The notes under the pieces are model-generated. The model ran no database searches. It was given only the letters and a program-made list of their open reading frames with translations, and had not been told where the DNA came from. DNA of 64,000 bases, from positions 62,001 through 126,000 of the forward strand of contig CALVAO010000003.1 in assembly GCA_944325515.1 (NCBI GenBank), in the 5' to 3' direction. Below are positions 48,867 through 58,114 of the stretch, one piece after another. Within the stretch, counting starts at the first letter, position 1, and each line of letters begins with the position of its first letter. Position numbers and translations under genes: made by a program. This DNA is from Candidatus Gastranaerophilales bacterium (GTDB lineage Bacteria > Cyanobacteriota > Vampirovibrionia > Gastranaerophilales > Gastranaerophilaceae).

Positions 48867-50738
48867 TCAGCCATTGAGCATTGTTGTGATTTCCGGAAAA
48901 AGCCCGCAGATTTTATTCAGCGCATCTTTTCCGCTCATTCCTACACTTTCCGTTGAATTAATCATATTCTTGTGCCACAAAGAATCATTTTGTGAACCTT
49001 CTACAACAATATTTTTTAATTTGTACCCATCCGGAATAACGCTAATCTGCGTTCCGTTCCTTAAAGCATGCCCCCAGAACCACAGGTCATCATGTGTAGG
49101 AACCTCTCTCATAAACTGGTTTGAGTTCAATACGTTTTTATGAAGAGATGAAGGCGGGTAAAGAACTCCACCGCAGCCAACCGGCTCATTAAGAAAAGAG
49201 GGAAGATATGATTTGTCATAAATATAACTACGCGGTTTTAAGCAGAACTCGCCTTTCCCTGCACAACAAACTCTGAAAGCCTGTCTTGCATGTATATATT
49301 GAGGATTTTTTAAATAAGCATTATACAATTCTTCCAAAAGCCTGCTGTCATAGTAATAATCATCATCGACTGTTACAATAATGTCTTCCGGATACTCTTC
49401 AAGAGCGGGTACAAGCTTCTTAAAAGATTTTATATCCTCGCACCATTTTATCTTTAACCCGAAATCTTCCAGTTTTGTAAGATTATCAGGCAGAGAGGAT
49501 ATTTGTTCTTTCGCCAGCCATAATACAACTTCATCCGGCTTTAATGTCTGATTTAAAAGAGTTGTTATTGTTTTATAAACGGAATTAATACGCGCCGGAT
49601 ATGTTGTAAGAGATACAATAAGCCGTCTGTTCCGCTTCTTTTGTGTAACTCCTGTTTCCTGCAGAACCGGCAGTTTTACATCTGTTTTATGTTTAATGCA
49701 AATTTTTATTCCAAAAATCTTTAAGACATAATGTTCATCTATATCCTGCAATGAAAAATAAAATCCTGCCATACTCTTTAATTCTTGAAAAAGAGTTAGT
49801 TTTGATCCGTCATTAAACCCGCGGTACTCTGAGGGCTGAACATATTCATCAATAATGTATTCATACAGTGTACCAGCTGGTTTAAAACCTTTCCTGCCTG
49901 CAATAACCTTTGGCTTATAAGAAAGTTTATGAATTGCAGACATTGATTTAAGCTCATTTAAACGCTTTTGCGAATATTTATTAAGAAGCTCTTTTTCCAT
50001 CTGCTGAACAACAGGATAAGGAAATTTAAACATCCTGCTCCACTCATTAATATTTTCCTGCGAAGATGAACTGAAAAGCGTGAATGCATGCGCATAAAAA
50101 AAATAATTTATAGCCTTAGTATTATTCAGCCAGTATATATCAATAAATCTTTTCATCTTTGCAATAATAAAACTTCTGCCATTTGATGACATAAGATAAT
50201 TAGTCATATTTAATCCATCCGGATCATTTTCTTTATTATTTTGAAAAACAAACAACTCCGAAAATCGTATAAAATCCGGAAACGGAGCTGTCATAAAAAC
50301 AGTTGCATCAATCCAGCATCCGCCGTATTCATAAAGAAGATAAGTCCTTAATATATCCGCAAAATGCGCGGGAGAAATTAATCCCTTTGATTTTAAATAA
50401 TATATATAATCCGGAATTTTAACATAATCATTTATAGAACTGTCATCCAGTACAACTCTTTCTATATTCCCTCTGTATCTGTCAACACTTGCCATACAAG
50501 CCTTAACTAAATCCGGAGCATTTTCAACACCCTTATCCCAGTACTGCCAGATTCTATACACTTTATTCTTATTATCTGATAAAACAGCTACCTCTCTCTC
50601 AACCGCTTTAATATATTTTTTTAATAAACAACGGCAGAAACTGCCTTTCAAGACCCTTCGTAAACGCCTGTCCCAAATAAACAATTCTATGCCAATCTTA
50701 AAAAATGAATTAATCACATACAATATTTTTGGATGCAT
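48867..50738 (-). CDS. two-domain glycosyltransferase for surface polysaccharide
   Basis: A 623-residue protein with two catalytic halves. The N-terminal half (about 60-250) matches the capsular polysaccharide synthesis/GT32-like group (I-W-Q-Y-W-D-K-G, then I-L-R-T-Y-L-L-Y-E-Y-G-G-C-W-I-D-A-T). The C-terminal half (about 370-600) resembles a GT2-like fold, with L-I-V-S-L-T-T-Y-P-A-R-I, then T-V-D-D-D-Y-Y-Y-D. The two are joined by a short L-K-I-F-G-I-K-I-C-I-K strand. The ATG at 50738 has AGGAAAGAG upstream and is preferred to the TTG two codons earlier. Sugar specificity is unknown. Confidence 0.85.
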   Translation of the reverse strand: MHPKILYVINSFFKIGIELFIWDRRLRRVLKGSFCRCLLKKYIKAVEREVAVLSDNKNKVYRIWQYWDKGVENAPDLVKACMASVDRYRGNIERVVLDDSSINDYVKIPDYIYYLKSKGLISPAHFADILRTYLLYEYGGCWIDATVFMTAPFPDFIRFSELFVFQNNKENDPDGLNMTNYLMSSNGRSFIIAKMKRFIDIYWLNNTKAINYFFYAHAFTLFSSSSQENINEWSRMFKFPYPVVQQMEKELLNKYSQKRLNELKSMSAIHKLSYKPKVIAGRKGFKPAGTLYEYIIDEYVQPSEYRGFNDGSKLTLFQELKSMAGFYFSLQDIDEHYVLKIFGIKICIKHKTDVKLPVLQETGVTQKKRNRRLIVSLTTYPARINSVYKTITTLLNQTLKPDEVVLWLAKEQISSLPDNLTKLEDFGLKIKWCEDIKSFKKLVPALEEYPEDIIVTVDDDYYYDSRLLEELYNAYLKNPQYIHARQAFRVCCAGKGEFCLKPRSYIYDKSYLPSFLNEPVGCGGVLYPPSSLHKNVLNSNQFMREVPTHDDLWFWGHALRNGTQISVIPDGYKLKNIVVEGSQNDSLWHKNMINSTESVGMSGKDALNKICGLFPEITTMLNG

Positions 50739-50922
50739 AATCAATCTCTTTCCTGTTAAATAATAGTCGTTTTATTAAAACAATTTTTTGCACATTATCT
50801 GCTGTATTAAAACAATATACATAGCATTCATGTCATAAAACAGAAATATTGTCAATTAAAATTTCTATATTAAAGTGTGTTGTTGCATATCAAATAACGC
50901 TATCCTTAATAAAGGAGAATAA

Positions 50923-51249
50923 ATGGGTAGACTCAGCAAAAAAATAGGCAGACGAATAAAAGAAATTCGTGAAGGCATGTGTATTAAGCAATATGAACTT
51001 GCCGAAAAACTGGAGATGGAACCTTCAAACTTGACACGCATTGAAAGCGGCTACCAGATGCCTAAAGAAGAAAATCTTATTAAAATTGCCGAATTACTTG
51101 GTGTAAAAGTTAAGGATTTATTTGATTTTGGAGATTCATTCTCAAAAAACGAATTAATAGCTAAAATCACAGCAATTTTACAGGAGTCTTCGATTGAAGA
51201 AGTTGAATATACATACAGCATGCTTACTAAATTAAAAAATTTGAAATAA
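50923..51249 (+). CDS. XRE-family transcriptional regulator
   Basis: A 108-residue protein with one XRE helix-turn-helix (I-G-R-R-I-K-E-I-R-E-G-M, Y-E-L-A-E-K-L-E-M, I-E-S-G-Y-Q-M-P) and a helical tail starting D-L-F-D-F-G-D-S-F-S-K-N-E-L-I. It shares layout and tail with the regulator at 11153-11467. AAGGAG precedes the ATG. Adjacent to but divergent from the two-domain glycosyltransferase. Confidence 0.85.
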   Translation: MGRLSKKIGRRIKEIREGMCIKQYELAEKLEMEPSNLTRIESGYQMPKEENLIKIAELLGVKVKDLFDFGDSFSKNELIAKITAILQESSIEEVEYTYSMLTKLKNLK

Positions 51250-51304
51250 CAAATCAGCCTGCGGTATAAACAATTATCAGCAATTTAATATTATTGTATA
51301 TAAA

Positions 51305-51340
51305 AAAAGAGTATAGCCGAAAAACTATACTCTTTTTATA
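51305..51340. terminator. bidirectional terminator between XRE gene and gatB
   Basis: AAAGAGTATAG / CTATACTCTTT forms an 11-bp perfect stem with an 8-base loop and T-runs on both strands. Confidence 0.88.
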
Positions 51341-51355
51341 AGATAAAATTTAAAA

Positions 51356-52804
51356 TTAACCTTCAAGCATTTTTCTCACAAGTTCATTAACCGTTTTCGG
51401 ATTAGCTCTGCCTTTGGTTTCTTTCATAACTTGACCTACAAAGAATCCCAGAAGATTTGTTTTACCGTTTTTGTATGATTCAACTTCTTTAGGGTGAGCA
51501 TTTATAATATTTTCTACAATTGTTTTTATTGCACCTTCATCAGAAATCTGGCTCAGCCCTTTCTTTTCTACAATTGCAGAAGCTTTTTCACCTTTAGTTA
51601 TCATATCTTCAACAAGGATTTGTTTGCCTATGTTGTTTGAAATTGTACCTTTTTCGATTAAACTTATCAATTCCGCAAGATTTTCCGGAGTGAGTTTTGT
51701 ATCATCAATTTCAATTTTATTTTCTTTTAAATAAGCAGCAATTTCACCCATAATAAAGTTTACAGCTGTCTTTGGATTAGCGCCCAGCTCCAGAACTTTA
51801 TCAAAGAATAAAGCCAGAGGCATTTGCTCAACAATTACCGAAGCATCATACTCGCTTAATCCTAGTGACATATATCTATTGCGTTTAGCTTCCGGCAGCT
51901 CCGGCATTTTGGCTCTGATTTCTTCTACCCATTCTCTCGAAATTTCAACCGGCATCAAATCCGGCTCCGGAAAATATCTGTAATCATGCGCATCTTCTTT
52001 GCCTCTCATAGAACGGGTTTCTTTCAGATTATCATCCCAGAGTCTTGTTTCCTGCACAACTTTTCCGCCTTCTTCCACGATTTCAATCTGGCGGTCAATT
52101 TCGTATTCAATAGCTCTTTGAAGTGCTGAAAAACTGTTTACGTTCTTGATTTCAGCTCTTGTACCGAATTCTTTTGAACCTTTTGGCATAATAGAAATGT
52201 TTGCATCGCATCTCATAGAGCCTTCTTCAAGGTTTCCGTCGCATACACCCAAATATCTGACAATATTTCTGAGTTCTTCCATATAATTTCTGGCTTCTTC
52301 ACTTGAACGCATATCCGGTTCAGATACAATTTCAAGAAGAGGTGTACCGGCACGGTTTAAATCAACAAGAGAATATGTTGCACCATTTATACCTGCAGCA
52401 CCAACGTGTACAAGCTTACCAGCATCTTCTTCAAGGTGTGCTCTTGTTATACCAATTCTTTTTCCTTTTACATTAATCCAGCCGTTTACACATATCGGTT
52501 CATCATACTGTGATATTTGATAACCTTTTGGCAAATCCGGATAAAAATATTGTTTTCTATCAAACTTGCATCTTTTAGGTATTTCGCAATTAAGCGCAAG
52601 ACCTAGTAATATCCCCATATTGACGCACTCTTTGTTTAAAACCGGCAAAACCCCCGGCATACCCAGAGTAATCGCACTGATATGACTATTTTGCTCACTT
52701 CCGAATTCTGTTGAATCCGGAGCAAAGATTTTCGATTTTGTCTTTAATTGAGCATGGACTTCCAGTCCTATTACTACCTCGTATTTATCTCTTAAATCTT
52801 CCAT
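51356..52804 (-). CDS. gatB: Asp/Glu-tRNA(Asn/Gln) amidotransferase subunit B
   Basis: The 482-residue GatB subunit converts Glu-tRNA(Gln) to Gln-tRNA(Gln) together with GatA and GatC. The family start V-I-G-L-E-V-H-A-Q-L, the metal-binding P-D-L-P-K-G-Y-Q-I-S-Q and D-L-N-R-A-G-T-P-L-L-E-I-V are intact, and the tail domain ends G-x-V-M-K-x-T-K-G-R-A-N-P. GAGGAA precedes the ATG; upstream lies TGCTAAAAT, an extended -10 box. gatA and gatC are not in the neighbourhood. Confidence 0.96.
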   Translation of the reverse strand: MEDLRDKYEVVIGLEVHAQLKTKSKIFAPDSTEFGSEQNSHISAITLGMPGVLPVLNKECVNMGILLGLALNCEIPKRCKFDRKQYFYPDLPKGYQISQYDEPICVNGWINVKGKRIGITRAHLEEDAGKLVHVGAAGINGATYSLVDLNRAGTPLLEIVSEPDMRSSEEARNYMEELRNIVRYLGVCDGNLEEGSMRCDANISIMPKGSKEFGTRAEIKNVNSFSALQRAIEYEIDRQIEIVEEGGKVVQETRLWDDNLKETRSMRGKEDAHDYRYFPEPDLMPVEISREWVEEIRAKMPELPEAKRNRYMSLGLSEYDASVIVEQMPLALFFDKVLELGANPKTAVNFIMGEIAAYLKENKIEIDDTKLTPENLAELISLIEKGTISNNIGKQILVEDMITKGEKASAIVEKKGLSQISDEGAIKTIVENIINAHPKEVESYKNGKTNLLGFFVGQVMKETKGRANPKTVNELVRKMLEG

Positions 52805-52942
52805 AATTATTCCTCACTGCTTTATAAGTTTTATTTTAGCATGAACAAAGTAAATAAAATAATATTTTATTTACTCACAGCTGATTCCCTAAAAGAGAAG
52901 GAAATAGTTTTTATGCGGGTACAAGCAAAAAGAAAAGACTTA

Positions 52943-53434
52943 TTATGTATTATGAAGAACGATTTCACCGGTTTCAAGTGTAGGTTTCACATCTATTACA
53001 CGCTGATTAGAACTTCCTACCCAGTGAATTTTATTATCCAGCAGCTCTTCTACAAATTTTCCTTCCGCTACAACATCAAGCAAAGCAATTTCCGGAATAT
53101 CTCTAATTTCTTCCCAGAGAAAACCTGTATAAAGCCAGATTGTTTTATCCGGAAGTTCTTCTCTAATCTTCTTTGCGAGTCTGAAAACTTCTTCTCTGTT
53201 AAACGGATGCAAAGGATCTCCGCCTGAGAAAGTTATTCCGGATATATGAGGTTTTTCGAGAGCTTCAAATAATTCATCTTCTGCAGCTTTATCAAAAGGA
53301 ATACCGCCGGCAACGTCCCATGTAATAGGGTTTTGACATCCATGACAGTGGTGCGTACATCCTGCAACCCATAATACTACACGCAAACCATCCCCGTTTA
53401 ACATATCGTCCTTTGTAATATTGTGATAATTCAT
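52943..53434 (-). CDS. nrdG: anaerobic ribonucleotide reductase activating protein
   Basis: A 163-residue radical-SAM enzyme that installs the glycyl radical on NrdD. The [4Fe-4S] motif is C-T-H-H-C-H-G-C (C-x3-C-x2-C), followed by F-S-G-G-D-P-L-H. It lies just downstream of nrdD. AAGGAT precedes the ATG. Confidence 0.94.
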   Translation of the reverse strand: MNYHNITKDDMLNGDGLRVVLWVAGCTHHCHGCQNPITWDVAGGIPFDKAAEDELFEALEKPHISGITFSGGDPLHPFNREEVFRLAKKIREELPDKTIWLYTGFLWEEIRDIPEIALLDVVAEGKFVEELLDNKIHWVGSSNQRVIDVKPTLETGEIVLHNT

Positions 53435-53468
53435 ATCCTTAAAAACCTTTTCCTTAATTTAAATAATA

Positions 53469-53513
53469 AAAAGGTGCAAAACCTCTCAAAAAAGAGGATT
53501 TACACCTTTTTCC
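53469..53513 (-). terminator. nested hairpin between nrdD and nrdG
   Basis: On the minus strand AAAAAGGTG ... CACCTTTTT encloses an inner CCTCT / AGAGG hairpin. It lies between the nrdD stop and the nrdG start with a T-rich tail, so it may partly terminate nrdD transcripts and set the nrdD:nrdG ratio. Confidence 0.7.
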
Positions 53514-53521
53514 ACTCTTTC

Positions 53522-55789
53522 CTACATACTAACTCTATCTTTTATTTCTTCCATTTTGTGATCAGCTAATCTGGAATCACCTTTAACTCTTGAATATGCA
53601 AGATAACCATTCATTCTTTCAATCTTTGTAAGATTTTTAGAACCGCATTTCGGACATACATCCATATTCAATTCCTGATGACCGCAGTCATCGCAGTAAG
53701 ATAGTGATAAATTTACACCTTCGTAAAATCCTTTATCCATTGCTCTGTTAATAAGAGTTTCAACAGCTTCTGTATTATAATCAATCGGATATTTTACATA
53801 TTGAATTTTGCCGCCGTTAAATAAATCCCAGAATCTTCCTTCTAAATCCTGTTTTTGTATAGGACTAATCTGCTCTGAAACATGGCAGTGGAATGAGTTT
53901 GAAATATACGGTTTATCAGAAACATTAGCAACAATACCGAATTTTTTTCTGAACTGCTGAATTTGTAAACCGCAGAGATTTTCAGCCGGAGTTCCGTAAA
54001 TAGCATATAAAATTCCGTCTTCTTCTTTAAACTGCTGGGTCTTTTTATTTATGTACTCCATAACTTCAAGTGCAAATTGACCGTCTTCTACAAGAGATTT
54101 TCCATTGTGCAATTCCTGTAATTCATTTAATGCAGTAATACCAAATGAAGCTGTGGATGATTTCAGAACAGGTCTGATTTTGTCATGAATTCCGAGGTGT
54201 CCGCCTAAAAATCCGCCTTCACAAAATGCAAGAGGATTAATAGAAGCTTTCATTTCACCTAAATAATCATAAGTTCTAATATGAAGCTGTCTGATTAATT
54301 CTAGATAGTAATCAAGAACTTCATAGAAATCTTTGCTTTCTTTTTTAGCTTTAGCATAAATCATTGGCAGGTGAAGGCTGATTGCACCGATATTAAATCT
54401 TCCGACAAAAATCGGAGCATCGTTTTCGTCAGCAGGCTTCATTCCGCCTCTTTCAAACCACGGTGATAAGAATGCTCTGCAACCCATAGGAGATACAACT
54501 CTCTTATATTTTTTGTACATAGAAGCAACATAACCGTCACCGGACAAAGATAACCAGTCTGGATACATTGTTTTCTTAGAACATTCAACACCGGCTTTGA
54601 ATAAATCCTCATTTACACAACCTTCTCCGTGAAGTTCTTTATCATATAAAAATACTATTTTCGGGAATAATACAGGTTTTTTACATTCTTTTTTGCCCTG
54701 TCCGCCCATTCTGATTTTAAGCATTGTCTTTGTTGCCATCTTTTCATAGACACCGGTACCAAGACCTGCTGTTACTGTAATAAACGGATAGTCGCCGCGG
54801 GAAGAAGCTACTGTGTTAAACTTGTATTCCCAACCTTGAAAACCTTGTTCAAAGTCTTTTTGAACATCTTCCATAGCTGCTTCTTGAGCTTTTTCAAAAG
54901 AAAGCCCGAGGCACAAATATTTATCATATTGTCTTTGATAAGTTTTTTCAGCATAAGGTGCTAAAATCTTATCAACTTCTGCAACTGTAAACCCGCCGTA
55001 TTGCTGGCTTGCTGCTGCCATTACAATATCACCTATTACATCAAAAGCGACATCCAGTGATTTTGGCTCATTGTACCAGAGATTACCCATTTCAAATCCG
55101 CCTTTAAGAACAGACGCTACGTCAAATAAGCAGCAGTTCATTGTATCACGTCTTGCCGACATATCGTGAATATATATATAACCATCTCTGATAGCCTGCA
55201 GCTCATCTACAGTTAAGAAAAATTTCTTATACAATTCTTTATTAAGTTCATTGAATATTAATGAACGTTTTGTAGAAACAAGAGTAGAATCAGCGTTCGC
55301 ATTTTCTTTGTCGCCGATGTACATAATTCTTTGAGATTCTTGATAAACTTTGTCCAGCATATGTACAAAATCCTGCTTATAGTTTCTGTAATTTCTATAG
55401 CTTTGTGCAACACTCGGGCTGATATGTTCCAGAGCCCCTTCTACCAGATTGTGCATCTCTGCTATAGTAATTTCATTTTTATTCATCTTTACAATATTAT
55501 TATTAACGAAATCGCATATTTCTTTCAACTCTGCTTCAGAAAGTTCTACCAGTACACGTGTAGCAGATTTTTTAACGGCGTTAATAATTTTCTTGTTATC
55601 AAAATCTTCGCTTGTTCCGTCTTTCTTAATTACATGAACACTTTTTTTGATAGGAGTAATCTGGGCTGTTTTTGGCGGCTCCGCAAGTTTTGATACAGGA
55701 GATACACCACTCCCTTTAATAACATCTGTTGTAACTTTTGGCGAGGTAAATTCTACTATATTTCTTTCCTTATTTAAACTATTTTGCAT
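53522..55789 (-). CDS. nrdD: anaerobic (class III) ribonucleoside-triphosphate reductase
   Basis: A 755-residue glycyl-radical enzyme that makes deoxyribonucleotides without oxygen. Residues about 45-140 form an ATP-cone (V-I-K-K-D-G-T-S-E-D-F-D-N-K-K-I) for allosteric control. Near the C-terminus a zinc site C-x2-C ... C-x2-C (C-D-D-C and C-P-K-C) precedes the radical glycine in E-R-M-N-G-Y-L. An extension of about 45 residues precedes the ATP-cone. AGGAGG lies 13 bases before the ATG; a closer AAAGGC is possible. Confidence 0.94.
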   Translation of the reverse strand: MQNSLNKERNIVEFTSPKVTTDVIKGSGVSPVSKLAEPPKTAQITPIKKSVHVIKKDGTSEDFDNKKIINAVKKSATRVLVELSEAELKEICDFVNNNIVKMNKNEITIAEMHNLVEGALEHISPSVAQSYRNYRNYKQDFVHMLDKVYQESQRIMYIGDKENANADSTLVSTKRSLIFNELNKELYKKFFLTVDELQAIRDGYIYIHDMSARRDTMNCCLFDVASVLKGGFEMGNLWYNEPKSLDVAFDVIGDIVMAAASQQYGGFTVAEVDKILAPYAEKTYQRQYDKYLCLGLSFEKAQEAAMEDVQKDFEQGFQGWEYKFNTVASSRGDYPFITVTAGLGTGVYEKMATKTMLKIRMGGQGKKECKKPVLFPKIVFLYDKELHGEGCVNEDLFKAGVECSKKTMYPDWLSLSGDGYVASMYKKYKRVVSPMGCRAFLSPWFERGGMKPADENDAPIFVGRFNIGAISLHLPMIYAKAKKESKDFYEVLDYYLELIRQLHIRTYDYLGEMKASINPLAFCEGGFLGGHLGIHDKIRPVLKSSTASFGITALNELQELHNGKSLVEDGQFALEVMEYINKKTQQFKEEDGILYAIYGTPAENLCGLQIQQFRKKFGIVANVSDKPYISNSFHCHVSEQISPIQKQDLEGRFWDLFNGGKIQYVKYPIDYNTEAVETLINRAMDKGFYEGVNLSLSYCDDCGHQELNMDVCPKCGSKNLTKIERMNGYLAYSRVKGDSRLADHKMEEIKDRVSM

Positions 55790-56023
55790 TGCCTTTAAAA
55801 CCTCCTAATCTACATCAAGGCGAGCTATTTTTCTCTTCAGCTTTCCTTCTATTTAGAGAATAACATTCTCTTCCCAAAATCTAATCCTATATTTAAATGA
55901 TAAATCAAATAATCATTCTAATCAACAATTTCACAAAACGTCACAAAGGGGCGTAATCCAATAATAGTAAGGAATTTACAAAACGCAATATTGTTAAAAT
56001 TGTTACGTTTTTTACATGAAATT

Positions 56024-56042
56024 TTGTTAAATTTCTTAACAA
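56024..56042. promoter_or_regulatory. TTGTTAA-N5-TTAACAA operator-like palindrome
   Basis: Perfect 7-bp inverted halves with a 5-base spacer lie in the divergent nrdD region, about 235 bases upstream of the nrdD start. It fits a dimeric regulator site but matches no consensus I can name with confidence. Confidence 0.4.
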
Positions 56043-56321
56043 ATCCGAAACTGCTTAATTATTGTTAAACTTACACTATTTTAATAAAAACAAGCAGCCA
56101 TGACAAGTAAATATTCTGTGTTTTAGTGTCACAAATAAACTGATGCAAGCCGCTTCCTCACAATTCTACGCGCATATTTCCACGCTTTTAAGGATAACAG
56201 GTTATATTAAAACAGTATTAGACGCCGAATCGCAACAGGCATTATTTATATATACCGGCACAAAACACAGGTTCTCTAATGTCACATTTTATTAAGCATT
56301 ATTTCCCAAAATTATATAATT

Positions 56322-56330
56322 TGGTATAAT
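56322..56330 (+). promoter_or_regulatory. extended -10 promoter for the acyl-CoA synthetase
   Basis: TGGTATAAT is a perfect extended -10 box. The start would be near 56337, giving a leader of about 24 bases that contains the GGAGG ribosome site before the ATG at 56361. Confidence 0.6.
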
Positions 56331-56360
56331 ATTTACAGGCTAGGTTATCTTGGAGGAAGT

Positions 56361-58034
56361 ATGAAAGAACGCGAAAGTAATGTATTATCGCTGCTAGAGG
56401 ATAAAACTAATATTTATGCACGTAAGATTGCGCTTGGAATGAAAACCCCGTTTGGATGGAAAGAGCTTACATATGATGGTCTTGGACTTATGTCAAGACG
56501 GCTTGCCGCATATTTAATGAATGATTTGGGGCTGAAAAGAGATGAGAAGCTTGCAATTTTATCCGAATCAAAGCCGGAATACGGTGCCTGTGTTTTTGCA
56601 TCAGTAATTTCCGGATTAATCACAGTACCCCTTGATATCAAATTAACCAAATATGAATTGCAATCCATACTTTCAGACTGCCTGCCTTCGGTAATGCTTG
56701 TTTCACAAACTTATATTGACAAAGCTCTGGAGCTTCAAAAAGTTATTCCTTCGCTCAAGCATATAATTGTAATGGACGAACATCCGGTCTATGCAAATCT
56801 TCAAAGTATTTATACAATTCCAAATAATTACAGCTGCAAATGGCGTCATCGTTCAAGAAAATCTACAGTATTTATAATATATACATCCGGAACAACAGGT
56901 TCTCCAAAAGGGGTAGAGACTACTTTTGGTAATATGCTCGCGCAGCTTAAAGGATTAAAAGAAACTTTTGACAAAGTACTCCCTTATGGTGATGTAAGAA
57001 TTCTATCAATACTGCCAATGAATCATTTATTTGAAATGACAGTAGGTTTTACAACATTCTTAAACCTCGGATTTTCCGTATATTATACTCACAATTTGAA
57101 ACCAAAAGACATCTTGAGCGTTATGCGTGACAGGAAAATCAATTTTATGATTGTTGTTCCGGCATTTTTAAAACTGTTAAAAACCGGTCTGGAAGCTGAA
57201 ATGAAAAACACATCGCAATTTTCGCAAAAAATGTTCCCTATACTTTATCATATTGCGAAATTTGTTCCTTTTATCTGGGCAAAAAAACTTATGTTCAGAA
57301 AAATTCACAACTGTTTTGGCGGAGCATTTAAAGGCTGTATGTCAGGCGGAGCACCGCTGGATTTGAATGTCGCCAAATTTTTCCAGAGAGTAGGTATTCA
57401 AGTTTATGAAGTGTACGGTTTGACTGAAACCAGCCCTATTGCAACTGTCAATATAGAAAGACACAGGGATTTGCGCTCTGTAGGGAAACCGCTTTCAAGC
57501 TATGAAGCAAAAACAGATCCGGTAACAGGTGAACTTTTATTAAAAGGACCTTCCGTAATGAAGGGATATCATAACCAGCCGGAACTCACCGCGCAGGCTA
57601 TTGATAGAGACGGATGGTTCCACACTGGAGATATTGCAAGAATCGATGAAAAAGGACGGATTTATATTACAGGCAGAATAAAAAATATGATTGTCCTATC
57701 CGGCGGGAAAAAAGTATTTCCGGAAGAAGTAGAATCAGTACTTGAAAAAAGCGAACTTTTTGCAGAAGTATGTGTATTCGGCGTATCGCGTGAAGGCGGC
57801 GCAAAGGATGGTACTGAAGATATCGCGGCTGTAGTTGTTCCGACAGAAGAACTGAAAGAAAAATATGATACTGCAGCACTTGAAAAAATAATGAAAGATG
57901 AGGTAAAGCGTCTTTCACAAAGGCTTACGCCATACAAACGCCCTATTAATATTTCGGTGGTAAACGGACCTCTGCCGAGAACCAAAAAAGCTACTGTGCA
58001 AAGAAATAAAGTCAAGGAATTAATAAATGTATAA
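56361..58034 (+). CDS. long-chain acyl-CoA synthetase / AMP-binding protein
   Basis: A 557-residue adenylate-forming enzyme of the FadD/AMP-binding family. It has the phosphate loop Y-T-S-G-T-T-G-S-P-K-G-V, V-Y-G-L-T-E-T-S-P in the adenylation motif, G-W-F-H-T-G-D-I-A and the C-terminal K-N-M-I-V-L-S-G-G-K-K-V. The last lysine, in R-T-K-K-A-T-V-Q-R, is the adenylation lysine. Compared with fatty-acid synthetases it is slightly short; the exact acid is not predictable. GGAGG precedes the ATG. Confidence 0.87.
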   Translation: MKERESNVLSLLEDKTNIYARKIALGMKTPFGWKELTYDGLGLMSRRLAAYLMNDLGLKRDEKLAILSESKPEYGACVFASVISGLITVPLDIKLTKYELQSILSDCLPSVMLVSQTYIDKALELQKVIPSLKHIIVMDEHPVYANLQSIYTIPNNYSCKWRHRSRKSTVFIIYTSGTTGSPKGVETTFGNMLAQLKGLKETFDKVLPYGDVRILSILPMNHLFEMTVGFTTFLNLGFSVYYTHNLKPKDILSVMRDRKINFMIVVPAFLKLLKTGLEAEMKNTSQFSQKMFPILYHIAKFVPFIWAKKLMFRKIHNCFGGAFKGCMSGGAPLDLNVAKFFQRVGIQVYEVYGLTETSPIATVNIERHRDLRSVGKPLSSYEAKTDPVTGELLLKGPSVMKGYHNQPELTAQAIDRDGWFHTGDIARIDEKGRIYITGRIKNMIVLSGGKKVFPEEVESVLEKSELFAEVCVFGVSREGGAKDGTEDIAAVVVPTEELKEKYDTAALEKIMKDEVKRLSQRLTPYKRPINISVVNGPLPRTKKATVQRNKVKELINV

Positions 58035-58079
58035 AATTAGAAGTGGTGCCGGAATTAAATTCCGGCACCACTTCTAATT
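58035..58079. terminator. 21-bp perfect hairpin after the acyl-CoA synthetase, no U-tract
   Basis: Two exact 21-base inverted arms (58035-58055 and 58059-58079) with a TAA loop begin directly after the stop codon. Neither side has a T-run. It resembles the hairpins at 7162 and 62456 and probably marks a transcript end. Confidence 0.6.
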
Positions 58080-58099
58080 AATCCATAAATTTGCATTTA

Positions 58100-58108
58100 T
58101 GCTATCAT
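58100..58108 (+). promoter_or_regulatory. extended -10 promoter giving a leaderless udg start
   Basis: TGCTATCAT (58100-58108) is six bases (TTATTT) before the ATG at 58115; the same hexamer separates the -10 box from the ispE start. No ribosome-binding sequence is present. Confidence 0.45.
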
Positions 58109-58114
58109 TTATTT

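Larger units (their letters stand above)
55790..56360. other. 571-bp divergent regulatory gap between nrdD and the acyl-CoA synthetase
   Basis: No gene or known RNA is recognised. It contains the palindrome TTGTTAA-N5-TTAACAA (56024-56042), a pair of ACAAAACG strings (55934-55980) and the plus-strand promoter at 56322-56330. A clear NrdR box was not found. Confidence 0.6.

Noticed and set aside
55790-56360. NrdR boxes or a cobalamin riboswitch before nrdD
   Set aside because: I could not find a matching NrdR consensus or B12-box; only a different palindrome is present.
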